NCBI GenBank assembly: GCA_052143575.1
Contig: JBKQSP010000026.1
Coordinates: 1 to 64,000, forward strand
Length of the DNA: 64,000 bases
Source of the DNA: JAKACA01 sp052143575
GTDB taxonomy: Bacteria > Actinomycetota > Acidimicrobiia > Acidimicrobiales > Bog-793
Direction of reading: 5' to 3'
Shown: positions 35,362 to 44,192 of the stretch, in pieces
Layout: every line of letters begins with the position of its first letter
Numbering within the stretch: the stretch's first letter is position 1
Notes under the pieces: generated by a model
Told to the model about the DNA's origin: nothing
Database searches by the model: none
What the model saw: the letters and a program-made list of their open reading frames with translations, nothing else
Translations under genes and position numbers: made by a program

Positions 35362-36177
35362 GTGACCATCGCCATCGACGAGGGCACGGGGCCGGCCGTC
35401 CTCTTCGTTCACGGCCAACCCGGAAGCGGAGCCGATTTTGAGGTGCTCGCCGCTCTCCTGGCGAGGGACCACCGTGTCCTGGCGCCCGATCGGCCCGGCT
35501 GGGGTGGGGACGAGCGGGCGGCGATCGGGCTACACGGCAACGCCCTCGAGCTGGCCTTCGTCATCGAGTCGTGCGCATTGCAACCACCCGTCACGATCGT
35601 TGGGCACTCGCTCGGGGGAGGAATCGCCCTCGCACTGGCGCTGGAACGCCCCGATCTCGTGGGCGCTCTCGTGCTCGTCGGCTCCATCGGGATGACCGAG
35701 GCCCTCAGCCGCTTCGATCGCCTGCTGGCGGTACCCGCCGTCGGCCGTCCTGTGATCCGGGCGGGACTGGCGGCCACGCGCCGCGGGATCGCTACGGGAC
35801 GGCGGCTCACGAAGTCACCGCCGACGAGCGCCGTGGCGGAACGCATGAACCGCTTCCCGACGGTGCGGGCTCTCGTCTGGCTGGAGGGTCAACCGATCGG
35901 GCGCAAGGAGCGGGAGAGCTTTCTCGTCGAGCAGCGCGCCCTTCTCGACGAGACGCCGGCCATCGAGCGAGCCCTCTCGAGGCTCGAGCTGCCGGTCGCC
36001 GTCGTGCACGGGACGGCTGATCACATCGTGCCGCTCAGCGCCGCCCGGCTCCTTGCCGAGAGAATCCCCGGCGCCGAGCTCATCTGGCTGCGGGGGGAGG
36101 GTCACCTCGTGCCGTTCGAGCGCCCCGAGCTGATCGCCCACATCGTGCGCCGCTACTCGGCCATGGGCGGCGCCTGA
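35362..36177 (+). CDS. Alpha/beta hydrolase
   Basis: A 271-residue canonical hydrolase. LFVHGQPGSGADF forms the oxyanion HG, GHSLGGGIAL is the nucleophile elbow, and HGTADHIVP and GEGHLVPFERP supply the acid and histidine. There is no signal peptide. GTG 35362 starts directly at the first strand (MTIAIDEGTG). The gene is convergent with menF; a MenH-like role in menaquinone synthesis is conceivable from that proximity but the sequence does not show it, and the two are on opposite strands. Substrate unknown. Confidence 0.85.
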   Translation: MTIAIDEGTGPAVLFVHGQPGSGADFEVLAALLARDHRVLAPDRPGWGGDERAAIGLHGNALELAFVIESCALQPPVTIVGHSLGGGIALALALERPDLVGALVLVGSIGMTEALSRFDRLLAVPAVGRPVIRAGLAATRRGIATGRRLTKSPPTSAVAERMNRFPTVRALVWLEGQPIGRKERESFLVEQRALLDETPAIERALSRLELPVAVVHGTADHIVPLSAARLLAERIPGAELIWLRGEGHLVPFERPELIAHIVRRYSAMGGA

Positions 36178-36214
36178 GGTAGGCGCCGAAGCAGGCGCCG
36201 GTGTCAGGCGCCGG

Positions 36215-36234
36215 CGTCGGTTGTGTCGCCGACG
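36215..36234. terminator. Hairpin between the hydrolase and menF
   Basis: CGTCGG (36215-36220) pairs with CCGACG (36229-36234) around an 8-nt loop, between two convergent stops. Three AGGCGCCG copies precede it. No T run. Confidence 0.4.
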
Positions 36235-37503
36235 TCAGGGCCGCACTGCCGCCGCCAGAAACGCCTGCAGCTTGAGTTGCGTCTCGGCCAGCTCCGCTGC
36301 CGGGTCGGAGTCGGCCACGATGCCCACGCCGGCGAAGAGCCGAGCCGTGCGGTCCTCGACGATGGCGCAGCGGATGCCGAGGTGCCACTCACCGTCACCG
36401 TCGGCGTCGATCCAACCCACGGCGCCGGCGTAGCGGTCGCGGTCGAGCTCCTCCGCCTTCGCCAGGTAGTCGAGCGCCATGTCCACCGGCGTGCCGGCGA
36501 CCGCCGGCGTCGGGTGAATGAGAGCGAGCAGCTCGAGGGCGTTCAAGAGCTCGCCGTCTGCCCCGGCGATGAGGGTGCCGGTGATGTGGGTGCCGAGGTG
36601 CGAGACGTTTCGCAGCTCCACGATGCTGGGGACGTCCGGCACCCTCAGCTCCGCCAGAACGGGCCGGAGGCCACCCGTGATGGCGTGAACGACGGCGCCG
36701 TGCTCTGCCCGTTCCTTGTCGGAGGCGAGCAGGGCCGCTTCGACGCGCCGGTCGACCTCGGGGTCACCACTGCGGGCTGCGGTGCCGGCAAGTGGATGCG
36801 ACTCGACCTCGCGACCTGACCGACGGATGAGCAGCTCGGGAGTCGCCCCCACGAAACCGTGGACGGCGAATGTGGCGCACGACGGGTGCAGCGTCCGCAG
36901 TCGTTCGATGAGATCACCTTGGCGAAATGGCCGGTTCGCCTCGATGAGGACCTCGCGGGCCATCACGACCTTGTCGAGCCGGCCGCTGCGGACCTCGTCG
37001 ACGGCGGCCGCCAGGCGCTGCAGGAAGTCCTCGTGGGGACGCCGCGACGCCAGGTGGAATGCATCGGGCGGGCGGTCGGCGGATCCCGCAGGTTCGGCGG
37101 CCGCCGCCTCGGCGAGGAGATCGGCGACGGCTGCCTCGGTGGGCGAGGTGCCGACGATGACGGCGATCGGGCTGGCGCCATCGAGACGGCGGACACAGAC
37201 CGACGGGACGGTGAGCGCCACGCCGGCGTCCGGCAGGAAGTGGAAGGCGCCGAGAGCGACGGTGCACGAGCCGATCGTCGCCAGTGTCTTGGCCGCCCGC
37301 CGCAGAGCCTGCGGATCGCTCAGCCCGTTCGGGAGGGGCAGCGAGGTCGCCTCACCGAATCCCAACACGGACAGCCCGTCTCGCTCGACAACGAGGCCAC
37401 GGGCGATGGCGAGGGCTCGCAGACGCGCGAACTCCTCCTCGCTGAGTGACCTGACGATCGAGTCGAGCGAGCCTGTGGCGACGGCTGGGGCACCGCCGCT
37501 CAT
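36235..37503 (-). CDS. menF: Isochorismate synthase
   Basis: A 422-residue chorismate-utilising enzyme. The C-terminal half has ATPELLIRRSGREVESHPLAGTA, SHLGTHITGTL, IHPTPAVAGTP and AGVGIVADSDPAAELAET, the isochorismate synthase/MenF-EntC-DhbC set. It converts chorismate to isochorismate, the first committed step to menaquinone or a catechol siderophore. Its overlap with the stop of menG (ATGA, 37500-37503) points to menaquinone. Start ATG 37503; the longer in-frame extension lies in menG and is Arg-rich. It is the last gene of a hisD-hisC-menG-menF run. Confidence 0.9.
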   Translation of the reverse strand: MSGGAPAVATGSLDSIVRSLSEEEFARLRALAIARGLVVERDGLSVLGFGEATSLPLPNGLSDPQALRRAAKTLATIGSCTVALGAFHFLPDAGVALTVPSVCVRRLDGASPIAVIVGTSPTEAAVADLLAEAAAAEPAGSADRPPDAFHLASRRPHEDFLQRLAAAVDEVRSGRLDKVVMAREVLIEANRPFRQGDLIERLRTLHPSCATFAVHGFVGATPELLIRRSGREVESHPLAGTAARSGDPEVDRRVEAALLASDKERAEHGAVVHAITGGLRPVLAELRVPDVPSIVELRNVSHLGTHITGTLIAGADGELLNALELLALIHPTPAVAGTPVDMALDYLAKAEELDRDRYAGAVGWIDADGDGEWHLGIRCAIVEDRTARLFAGVGIVADSDPAAELAETQLKLQAFLAAAVRP

Positions 37504-38237
37504 GCGCTTCCCTCCACGAGGACGACCTGGCGGCGGGCAGACCGTGAGGTGCCCGATCGCGTGGCCGTGATGACCTGCACGAGCCCGCCCGACAACAGGT
37601 CGCGCCGCATCGCCGTGAAGCCGGCGTCCCCGAGCATGCTGGCGAGATCGCCGTAGCGAGGAAGGTAGGCGACCGAGCGAGGGAGGTAGCGGTAGGCGGC
37701 CTTGTCCGACAAGAGACTTCCGATGCGGGGCACGACGTGGTTGAACCAGATCGAGTGGCCGGCTTTCAGCAGTGGGATTTCGGGCTGGGAGACCTCGAGG
37801 AGGGCGATGCGCCCGCCGGGGCGAACGACACGGGCGAGCTCGACGATGACGGCCACCAGCTCGGCGAAGTTGCGCAAAGCGAAGCCACTGACGGCACCGT
37901 CGAGGGAGGCGTCCCCGAACGGCAACATGGCGGCGTCTGCGAGGCAAACCGGGGCGGCGACGGGCTGGCCTGCCTTCAGCATGCCGAGGGACATGTCGAT
38001 GCCGACGGCGTCATAGCCGCGGGCCGTCAGGACGCGACTCAGGTCGCCGGTACCGCAGCCGACGTCGGCGACGAGCGCCGGCGTCTTCAGGTCGAGCAAC
38101 TTGATGGTCCGCTGGCGCCAGTGCTTGTCGAGCCCGAAGGTCATCAACCGGTTGATGAGGTCGTAGCGAGGAGCGATGGCGTCGAACATCTCCCGCACGC
38201 GGGCTCGCTTCTCGGCGCCCGTCGGCAGGCTGTCCAT
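37500..38237 (-). CDS. menG: Demethylmenaquinone methyltransferase (UbiE/MenG)
   Basis: About 245 residues with the UbiE signature: REMFDAIAPRYDLINRLMT, DKHWRQRTIKLL, the SAM loop VADVGCGTGDLSRVL and the late motif LLEVSQPEIPLLKAGHSIWF. It methylates demethylmenaquinone to menaquinone. ATG 38237 (MDSLPTG) is chosen; two adjacent GTGs at 38249 and 38252 are alternatives. It follows hisC after 192 bp that contain two hairpins, and it overlaps menF by 4 bp, so menG-menF is one unit. Menaquinone as respiratory quinone fits an actinobacterium. Confidence 0.92.
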   Translation of the reverse strand: MDSLPTGAEKRARVREMFDAIAPRYDLINRLMTFGLDKHWRQRTIKLLDLKTPALVADVGCGTGDLSRVLTARGYDAVGIDMSLGMLKAGQPVAAPVCLADAAMLPFGDASLDGAVSGFALRNFAELVAVIVELARVVRPGGRIALLEVSQPEIPLLKAGHSIWFNHVVPRIGSLLSDKAAYRYLPRSVAYLPRYGDLASMLGDAGFTAMRRDLLSGGLVQVITATRSGTSRSARRQVVLVEGSA

Positions 38238-38281
38238 TTCGGTACCCACCACGGGCAGGTTAGGCGGTGACGGAGGCGGTC

Positions 38282-38301
38282 CCAAGCCGGTTGAGGCTTG
38301 G
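38282..38301. terminator. Hairpin in the hisC-menG spacer
   Basis: CCAAGCC (38282-38288) and GGCTTGG (38295-38301) form a 7-bp stem around GGTTGA upstream of menG on the minus strand. It may be a terminator or leader structure. Confidence 0.35.
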
Positions 38302-38416
38302 AGGACGGCCCGGCGACGGCGGGAGGCTCTGCGACTCACGACCCCCTGAAGGTAGCGGCGCCGCTCCCGTGTGCCGTCCCAGCCGCTGTGGCCTCCAGCG
38401 CCCGGCCGTTGCGAGG

Positions 38417-38433
38417 CTGAGCGCAACGCTCAG
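38417..38433. terminator. Tight hairpin at the hisC stop codon
   Basis: CTGAGCG (38417-38423), loop CAA, CGCTCAG (38427-38433): a 7-bp stem overlapping the hisC stop. With the hairpin at 38282 it suggests that transcription of hisDC and menGF is at least partly separate. No T tract. Confidence 0.4.
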
Positions 38434-39590
38434 GGAGCCGTCCGGCTTGTCTCGAGGAGCGCCGCCTCGAGCGCCTGCAAGAAGCGGGCGTTCTCCTCCG
38501 CCGTCCCGATCGTGACCCGCAGGCAACCCTCGAGACCCGGCCAGCCGGAGACGTCCCGCACGAGAACGGAGTGCTCGACGAGGCGCTGCCAGACCTCGGC
38601 GGAGTCTCGGTCGTGCACGCGGAAGAGGATGAAGTTGGCATCAGATGGCCACGATTCGAGGCCGAGGGCGACAAGGGCGGCTGCCACGTGGTTCCTCTGC
38701 TCGACCAGCCGGGCGACGCGCGCCCGCATCTCCTGGTCGTACTGCAACGCCAGCACGCCGGCGATCTGCTTGACGGCGTCGAGGTGATACGGGAGAACCA
38801 CCTGCTCACAGGCCGCCACGACGTCAGGGTGGGCGACGAGATAGCCGAGGCGGAGAGCGGCCATCGCCCAGGTCTTCGAAAACGTCCGTGTCACCACGAC
38901 GCTCGGGTACTCGGCCACGAGACCAAGGGCGCTGAAGGGTGCAAACTGCGCGTAGGCCTCATCGACCACGAGCAGCCCGGGGACGGCGCCGGCGAGCGCC
39001 TCCACCGTCTCGCCGACCTCGGCCCCGCCGGTCGGGTTGTTGGGCGAGCAGAGCATCGTGATCGACGGCTCGGCCTCGCCGTGGTCGTCGGCGACCCGTC
39101 CGAGGAGGTCGTAGGCCGTCGGGAGGTCCACACGGAAGCGCTCGTCGCGGGGGCCGACGATGACCTCTGTCGCCGTCAGGCGGGCGATGTGGCTGTGCAG
39201 GGCGTATGTGGGCTCGAAGACGAGGGCCGTCCGGCCGGCCCCACCGTAGGCCATGAACACGCACTGCAGGACCTCGTTGGATCCGTTGGCGCAGAAGACC
39301 TGTTCGGGCGTCACGCCGTGATGAGCGGCGATGGCTGTCCGCAGAGCAAGGGCGGCCCGATCCGGGTAGCGGTTGGCGTGCAGGTCCGTGACGGCTGCTG
39401 CGAGCTCCTCGAGAAAGCGCTGTGGCGGAGGCTCGGGCGCTTCGTTCGTGTTGAGCCGGGTTTCGACCTCGACCTGGGGCGAGTGGTACCCCGGCCGGAG
39501 GGCGACGGCGTTCGGGCGAGCTGCCGGCCGCCGGCGCTCCGGCTGAGCGGTCGCCGTCGGCTGCGATCGGGCTGTGCCCTCGTCGGTCAT
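38430..39590 (-). CDS. hisC: Histidinol-phosphate aminotransferase
   Basis: A 386-residue class I/II aminotransferase of the HisC group. LNTNEAPEPPP, the PLP region FCANGSNEVLQ, SPNNPTGG, VVDEAYAQF and the Schiff-base lysine in TFSKTWAMAALRLGY are all present. It makes histidinol phosphate from imidazole-acetol phosphate with glutamate. Start ATG 39590 overlaps the hisD stop (39587-39589) by 4 bp, and the upstream in-frame extension is Arg-rich and inside hisD. The gene is on the opposite strand to the hisBHAF cluster 5 kb away, so the histidine pathway is split into two units here. Confidence 0.94.
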   Translation of the reverse strand: MTDEGTARSQPTATAQPERRRPAARPNAVALRPGYHSPQVEVETRLNTNEAPEPPPQRFLEELAAAVTDLHANRYPDRAALALRTAIAAHHGVTPEQVFCANGSNEVLQCVFMAYGGAGRTALVFEPTYALHSHIARLTATEVIVGPRDERFRVDLPTAYDLLGRVADDHGEAEPSITMLCSPNNPTGGAEVGETVEALAGAVPGLLVVDEAYAQFAPFSALGLVAEYPSVVVTRTFSKTWAMAALRLGYLVAHPDVVAACEQVVLPYHLDAVKQIAGVLALQYDQEMRARVARLVEQRNHVAAALVALGLESWPSDANFILFRVHDRDSAEVWQRLVEHSVLVRDVSGWPGLEGCLRVTIGTAEENARFLQALEAALLETSRTAP

Positions 39591-40891
39591 GTCGTGCCGG
39601 ACGCCGTCGGCCTCCGGGACGGTACCGACACCGACTCGGCATGGGCGAAGAGGCCTTCGGCGGTGGCGATGGCGGCGACGTGGGGCGCGACGGCGGCGAG
39701 TCCCGCCCTGTCCGCACGGATGACGTGCACGCGCCGCACGAAGTCCTCGACGCCGAGGACGCTGGCGAAGCGGGCGGAGCGAAACGTCGGAAGGACGTGG
39801 GAAGGGCCGGCGATGTAGTCCCCGATCGAGGCCGGCGACCACGGGCCGAGAAACACCGCCCCGGCGTTGGCTACGAGCGGCACGAGGCGCTCCGGGGCAG
39901 CACAGCAGAGCTCGAGATGCTCGGGCGCCACCTCGTTGGCGACCGCCATGGCCTGTTCCGGTCCGTCGACGAGGACGGCGTAGCCTCCCGAGGCCAGCGT
40001 CGCCGAAATCTCGTTCTTGCGGGGGGCGTCATCGACGAAGCGCCCGATGGCCTCATTGATCGCCGTCAGCGCCGTTTCCGACCAGGTCACGAGCCAGGCC
40101 AAGCCGTCCGGGCCGTGCTCTGCCTGGACGATGACGTCGATGGCGGCGCAGTCGACCGGCGTCGTCTCGTCGGCCACGACGACGACCTCGGAGGGTCCGG
40201 CGAAGGAGGCGGGCACGCCTACGACGCCGAGGACTTCCTGCTTGGCCAGCGAGACGTAGCGGTTCCCGGCTCCCACGATGACGTCGACCGCGGCGATGGA
40301 CTCGGTTCCGTAGGCCATGGCGGCGATCGCCTGGGCGCCGCCCACCCGGTAGAGCTCGTCGACGCCGGCGAGATGGGCGGCGGCCAGGATCTCGTCAGGC
40401 ACGCTGCCGTCGCGGCGAGGAGGCGAGCAGACGACGACGGCGCCGACGCCGGCGATCTTTGGAGGGATGGCCGTCATCAACACGCTCGAGGGGTAACGGG
40501 CGCGACCACCGGGGACGTAGACGCCCGCCCGCGAGACGGGCAGCTCGAGGTGCTCGATTTGAATGCCGTTTCGCTCGTAGAAGCCGGTCTGCACGACCCG
40601 CCAGCGGTGGAATGCCTCGATGCTGTCGCGGGCGGCCTGCAGGGCCTGCAGGAGATCCGGGTCGAGGCGTCCTGCGGCGGCGGCAAGCTCGCCGTGGGGG
40701 ACGCGCAGGTCGGAGAGCTCTGCGCCGTCGAAACGCTTCGTGTACCGGCGGACGGCGTCGTCCCCCTCGCTGCGGACGGCGGCGAGGATCGCCCGCACGT
40801 CGGCGACGGACGCCTCGGCGGCCAGGTCGGGCCGGGGAAGTCGGGAGCGGAGGTCGGTCGCGCCGCCACGAAGGTCGAGGACCTTGAGCAT
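39587..40891 (-). CDS. hisD: Histidinol dehydrogenase
   Basis: A 434-residue enzyme of normal length. VYVPGGRARYPSSVLM, AGNRYVSLAKQEVLG, GPSEVVVVADE, EHGPDGLAWLVTW and GPSHVLPTFRSARF are the HisD landmarks, including the zinc-ligand and catalytic Glu/His regions. It catalyses the last two steps of histidine synthesis, histidinol to histidine, with NAD. ATG 40891 (MLKVLDLRGG) is preferred over an in-frame start in an Arg/Pro-rich lead. It is the first gene of the minus-strand his-men unit; a small ORF diverges 107 bp upstream. Confidence 0.95.
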   Translation of the reverse strand: MLKVLDLRGGATDLRSRLPRPDLAAEASVADVRAILAAVRSEGDDAVRRYTKRFDGAELSDLRVPHGELAAAAGRLDPDLLQALQAARDSIEAFHRWRVVQTGFYERNGIQIEHLELPVSRAGVYVPGGRARYPSSVLMTAIPPKIAGVGAVVVCSPPRRDGSVPDEILAAAHLAGVDELYRVGGAQAIAAMAYGTESIAAVDVIVGAGNRYVSLAKQEVLGVVGVPASFAGPSEVVVVADETTPVDCAAIDVIVQAEHGPDGLAWLVTWSETALTAINEAIGRFVDDAPRKNEISATLASGGYAVLVDGPEQAMAVANEVAPEHLELCCAAPERLVPLVANAGAVFLGPWSPASIGDYIAGPSHVLPTFRSARFASVLGVEDFVRRVHVIRADRAGLAAVAPHVAAIATAEGLFAHAESVSVPSRRPTASGTT

Positions 40892-40998
40892 GGCCGCGAA
40901 GCGTAACCGACGCCCGGAGAGCCCCTTCCGAGCCGCGACCGGCGCCGGCGAGCGGGGTGCCGGACCGGCTCGCTGGCACATCCGGGCAGAATGGCGAG

Positions 40999-41187
40999 AT
41001 GGCAACGAACCTCGCCGAGCTCTCGTCGATCACCTCATCGCTCGACCAGATCACGCGGCGGGTCGCCGCCATCGCCGAGCAAGCCAACGAGAGCGGGGAC
41101 GAGACGGTGTCGGCGGAGCTGTTCAGCGTGGAGCGTGCACTGCAGGGCGCCACTCGTCGTTTGGGCCGTCTCGTCGGCGGCGCCTGA
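40999..41187 (+). CDS. Small (62 aa) conserved-looking protein of unknown function
   Basis: ATG 40999 opens a 62-residue ORF, predicted helical, rich in Ser/Glu/Ala/Arg with a heptad-like pattern (SSITSSLDQITRRVAAIAEQ), ending LGRLVGGA. There is no signal peptide or metal motif. It is the only good ORF in the 500 bp between hisD and nth and is followed by a strong GC hairpin, which supports a short independent gene. It is divergent from hisD. I do not recognise a named family; a small coiled-coil partner protein is a guess. Confidence 0.6.
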   Translation: MATNLAELSSITSSLDQITRRVAAIAEQANESGDETVSAELFSVERALQGATRRLGRLVGGA

Positions 41188-41278
41188 CCAGGCGCCAAGG
41201 CGACGACGGTGCCGGCGCGGGCCGGGCCCGACAGCCCGACTACGTGCCCAAGGGCGCGAAACCCGAGCCCAGACGCGC

Positions 41279-41304
41279 CGACGGCGCCCCGGAGGGCGCC
41301 GTCG
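41279..41304. terminator. 10-bp-stem hairpin after the small ORF
   Basis: CGACGGCGCC (41279-41288) pairs perfectly with GGCGCCGTCG (41295-41304) around a 6-nt loop. It lies 92 bp after the 62-residue ORF and before the convergent nth stop. The rest of the 209-bp gap holds nothing else I can support. Confidence 0.55.
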
Positions 41305-41396
41305 GGAGCGGGTCGGGCGGCGGATCCCGAACTCCGCTCAGATGGAACCAGGTGGCGGGAACCGGTTCCGAAAGACCACACTAGCGCGGCGCCGGC

Positions 41397-42164
41397 CTAC
41401 CGTCGTTGCGAATTGTGAGTTTCTCTCTTTCGTAACAGTGGGGGTGACGGTTTGCGCGCAGCCACCGGCGGTGCGGACAGCTCGCCGAGCTGGGCAGACG
41501 GGCAGAGTTCTGCCAATACACAATCGCTGCAGCGGGGCCGCCGAGCGATGCAGATTTGTCGGCCGTGCAGGATGAGGCGCAAGCTGACGGCGCCCCACTC
41601 CTCCTCGGGGAACAGGGCGCACAAATCGCTCTCCACTTTCACGGGATCTGTCCGCGTCGTGAGCCCGAGCAGCTTGCTCAGCCGCAGGACGTGGGTGTCG
41701 ACCGGCAGGCCGGGCAGCCCGAGTGCCACGGAACGAACGACGTTGGCCGTCTTGCGGCCCACTCCCGGCAACGCCGTCAGATCCTCCATCGACGTCGGGA
41801 AGTCGGCTGCCCGCGGCCCGAAGCGCTCCATGATCGCCGCCGACATGCCGAGGAGATGGGATGCCTTCGACCGGAAGAACCCCGTCGACCGGATGAGATC
41901 CTCGAGCTCGTGCCGCTCGGCGGCTGCCATCTGACGTGGCCCGGGGTAGCGGCCGAAGAGGGCCGGCGTCACGATGTTGACGCGCTCGTCGGTGCACTGG
42001 GCTGACAGGATGGTGGCGCAGAGCAGCTGGAAGGGGCCTTTGTGGCGGAGGGCGCAGAGCTGTTTGGCCGTGCCCGGGTAGGCCTCGGCCAACAGCGGCG
42101 AGATTCGGGCTGCTCGCTCGGCGAGGGCCTTCTTCGAGGTACGACGGGCGGGCGTTCTGGCCAC
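41397..42164 (-). CDS. nth: Endonuclease III (DNA glycosylase/AP lyase)
   Basis: About 255 residues. LLCATILSAQCTDERVN, RSTGFFRSKA, the helix-hairpin-helix LPGVGRKTANVV with the catalytic lysine, VDTHVLRLSKLLG with the catalytic aspartate, and a C-x6-C-x2-C-x5-C iron-sulfur cluster (CIARRPRCSDC then C) are all intact. It removes oxidised pyrimidines in base-excision repair. GTG 42164 (VARTPARRTSKK) is the likely start because the upstream extension is Arg/Ser-rich. It is divergent from the mycothiol synthase gene. A C-terminal tail of about 35 basic residues follows the cluster. Confidence 0.93.
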   Translation of the reverse strand: MARTPARRTSKKALAERAARISPLLAEAYPGTAKQLCALRHKGPFQLLCATILSAQCTDERVNIVTPALFGRYPGPRQMAAAERHELEDLIRSTGFFRSKASHLLGMSAAIMERFGPRAADFPTSMEDLTALPGVGRKTANVVRSVALGLPGLPVDTHVLRLSKLLGLTTRTDPVKVESDLCALFPEEEWGAVSLRLILHGRQICIARRPRCSDCVLAELCPSAQLGELSAPPVAARKPSPPLLRKRETHNSQRR

Positions 42165-42204
42165 TGTCGGGAGCGTACCGAGGCAGCCGGCTCGAGGCCG
42201 CAGG

Positions 42205-43146
42205 GTGGGCACGGCGGTTAGGGTGCGGTTCGTGCACGACGTCGAGGTCAAACGCCGCATGGGCGAAGCCGACATCGATGCGCTCACCCGTCTCCTCGAA
42301 GCGGCCTCGGCGGCGGACGGCCACCGCGCCCTCGGTGAGCACAAGTGGCTCGACCTCGTGCAAGGAGGCCGAGCCGGCTTCGCGGGCTTCATCGCCCGCG
42401 AGACGGCGCATCATCGCGTCATCGGGTACGCCCAGATCAGTCGAGGTGAGTCGAGCTGGGCGGTTGAGTACGTCGTTCACCCGTCGTGGCGCCAGCGCGA
42501 CCGGGAGCTCCGCATGGATCTCGTGCGGGCGGCGCTCGACGAGATCTCCCTGCAGGGGGGAGGCCACGTCCATGTCTGGGTCCCGATGCCGACGGAGGCC
42601 GACGACGCCGTCGCCGCCGCCCTCGGCCTCGAGCGTGGGCGCGATCTCCACCAGATGCGGCGCCCACTGCCAGTCGAGGGTCTCCAGTCCAGCCTTCCGA
42701 CACGGCCGTTCCGACCGGGCGAGGACGAGGCGAGCTGGCTGGCCGTGAACAACCGGGCGTTTCGCGGGCACCCCGAGCAGGGGTCCTGGACGCTCGAGAC
42801 GATCCTCGACCGTGAGCGGCAGGAGTGGTTTGACCCCGCCGGTTTCCTGCTGCACGAGATCGGGGACGACCTCGCCGGCTTCTGCTGGACCAAGGTGCAC
42901 GAGGAGGAGCAGCTCGGCGAGATCTACGTGATCGCCGTCAACCCGGACTACCAGGGCCGAGGCCTCGGCAAGGAGCTCGTTCTCGCCGGCCTCGAGCATC
43001 TCGAAGGGCGCGGGGTCCCGACGGCGATGCTCTACGTCGACCATGACAATGCGGAGGCGGTCGGGCTCTACAAGGCACTGGGTTTCTCCGTCGACCACGT
43101 CGACCGTGCCTACACCGGTGACATCGCCGCCGGTGAGCGCTCATGA
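42205..43146 (+). CDS. mshD: Mycothiol synthase (double GNAT acetyltransferase)
   Basis: A 313-residue protein with two GNAT domains. LPVEGLQSSLPTRPFRPGED begins the second, followed by FRGHPEQGSWTLE and WFDPAGFLLHE, the strongly conserved MshD segment, and the acetyl-CoA loop NPDYQGRGLGKELV. It acetylates the cysteinyl amine of Cys-GlcN-Ins to complete mycothiol, the main actinobacterial thiol. The start is GTG 42205 or a GTG a few codons later. Its stop overlaps rlmN (ATGA). It is one of the clearest lineage markers in the window. Confidence 0.9.
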   Translation: MGTAVRVRFVHDVEVKRRMGEADIDALTRLLEAASAADGHRALGEHKWLDLVQGGRAGFAGFIARETAHHRVIGYAQISRGESSWAVEYVVHPSWRQRDRELRMDLVRAALDEISLQGGGHVHVWVPMPTEADDAVAAALGLERGRDLHQMRRPLPVEGLQSSLPTRPFRPGEDEASWLAVNNRAFRGHPEQGSWTLETILDRERQEWFDPAGFLLHEIGDDLAGFCWTKVHEEEQLGEIYVIAVNPDYQGRGLGKELVLAGLEHLEGRGVPTAMLYVDHDNAEAVGLYKALGFSVDHVDRAYTGDIAAGERS

Positions 43147-44183
43147 GCCGCTACGACCTCGAACGTCACGATCTCGTCGGGCTGCTCGCTGGCGAGCCGC
43201 GTTACCGGGTCGAGCAGATCTGGGACGGGATGTACCGGCGGCTGTCTGAGCCCGCCGAGTTGAGCGAGCTGCCGCGTCCGCTGCGTGCCCGGTTGGCCTC
43301 CCTGCCCGAGTTGGCGCCGGCCTTCTCCCTCGCCGACGAGGTCGTGAGCGACCGTGGCCAGACTCTCAAGTGGCTGCTGGCCGCCGGCGACGGCACCCGC
43401 ATCGAGACCGTCCTCATGGGGTACCGGGACCGCGTGACGGTGTGCGTGTCGAGTCAGGCGGGCTGTGCCATGGCCTGCGGGTTCTGTGCGACGGGGCAGG
43501 CGGGATTTGTGCGGCAACTCTCGAGCGGCGAGATCACCGAGCAGGTCGTGCGGGGGGCACGACATGCGGCCGACAACGGCTGGGGACGCCTCGGCAACGT
43601 CGTGCTCATGGGGATGGGCGAACCGTTTGCCAACTACGCCAATGTGCGGGCTGCCATCGCACGGTGGAACGAGGATCTCGGCATCGGGGCGCGTTCGATC
43701 ACCGTCTCGACCGTCGGTGTCGTGCCCGGCATCCGCAAGCTGACGGCGGACCCCATCCAGGTGACCCTTGCGGTCTCGCTGCATGCGGCCAACGACGAGC
43801 TTCGCAGCGAGCTCGTGCCCATCAACCGCCGTTACCCCTTGGCGGCCCTCATGGAGGCCTGCGATGCCTATGTGAGGCGGACACGACGGCGCCTGTCGTT
43901 CGAATGGGCCTGCATCGCCGGCGTGAACGATCGCCCCTCGGATGCCCGCGAGCTCGCCGAGCTGGCGGTGCCGCTCGGCGCTCACGTCAACCTCATCCCG
44001 CTCAACCCGACGCCGGGTTACCTCGTCGCTGGCAGCGCCCCGCAAGCGGTGGCGGCCTTCCGTGACGAGATCGTCAGCTACGGCGTCAACGTGACGATCC
44101 GCCACACACGGGGCCGCGACGTGAACGGTGCCTGCGGACAGCTGGCCGGCTCCGCCTTGGCGATCTCGCGTCGCCGCGCATAG
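43143..44183 (+). CDS. rlmN: 23S rRNA (A2503)/tRNA (A37) C2-methyltransferase, radical SAM
   Basis: A 346-residue radical-SAM methylase. The CxxxCxxC cluster motif is CAMACGFC, preceded by VSSQAGC, and MGMGEPFANY, TVSTVGVVPGI and the C-terminal catalytic cysteine in VNGACGQL complete the RlmN set. It methylates A2503 in 23S rRNA and A37 in some tRNAs by a ping-pong mechanism using the C-terminal cysteine. ATG 43143 overlaps mshD. hisB follows after 9 bp, so rlmN is transcriptionally at the head of the histidine genes, with no functional link known. Confidence 0.95.
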   Translation: MSRYDLERHDLVGLLAGEPRYRVEQIWDGMYRRLSEPAELSELPRPLRARLASLPELAPAFSLADEVVSDRGQTLKWLLAAGDGTRIETVLMGYRDRVTVCVSSQAGCAMACGFCATGQAGFVRQLSSGEITEQVVRGARHAADNGWGRLGNVVLMGMGEPFANYANVRAAIARWNEDLGIGARSITVSTVGVVPGIRKLTADPIQVTLAVSLHAANDELRSELVPINRRYPLAALMEACDAYVRRTRRRLSFEWACIAGVNDRPSDARELAELAVPLGAHVNLIPLNPTPGYLVAGSAPQAVAAFRDEIVSYGVNVTIRHTRGRDVNGACGQLAGSALAISRRRA

Positions 44184-44192
44184 CGTCCGGCC

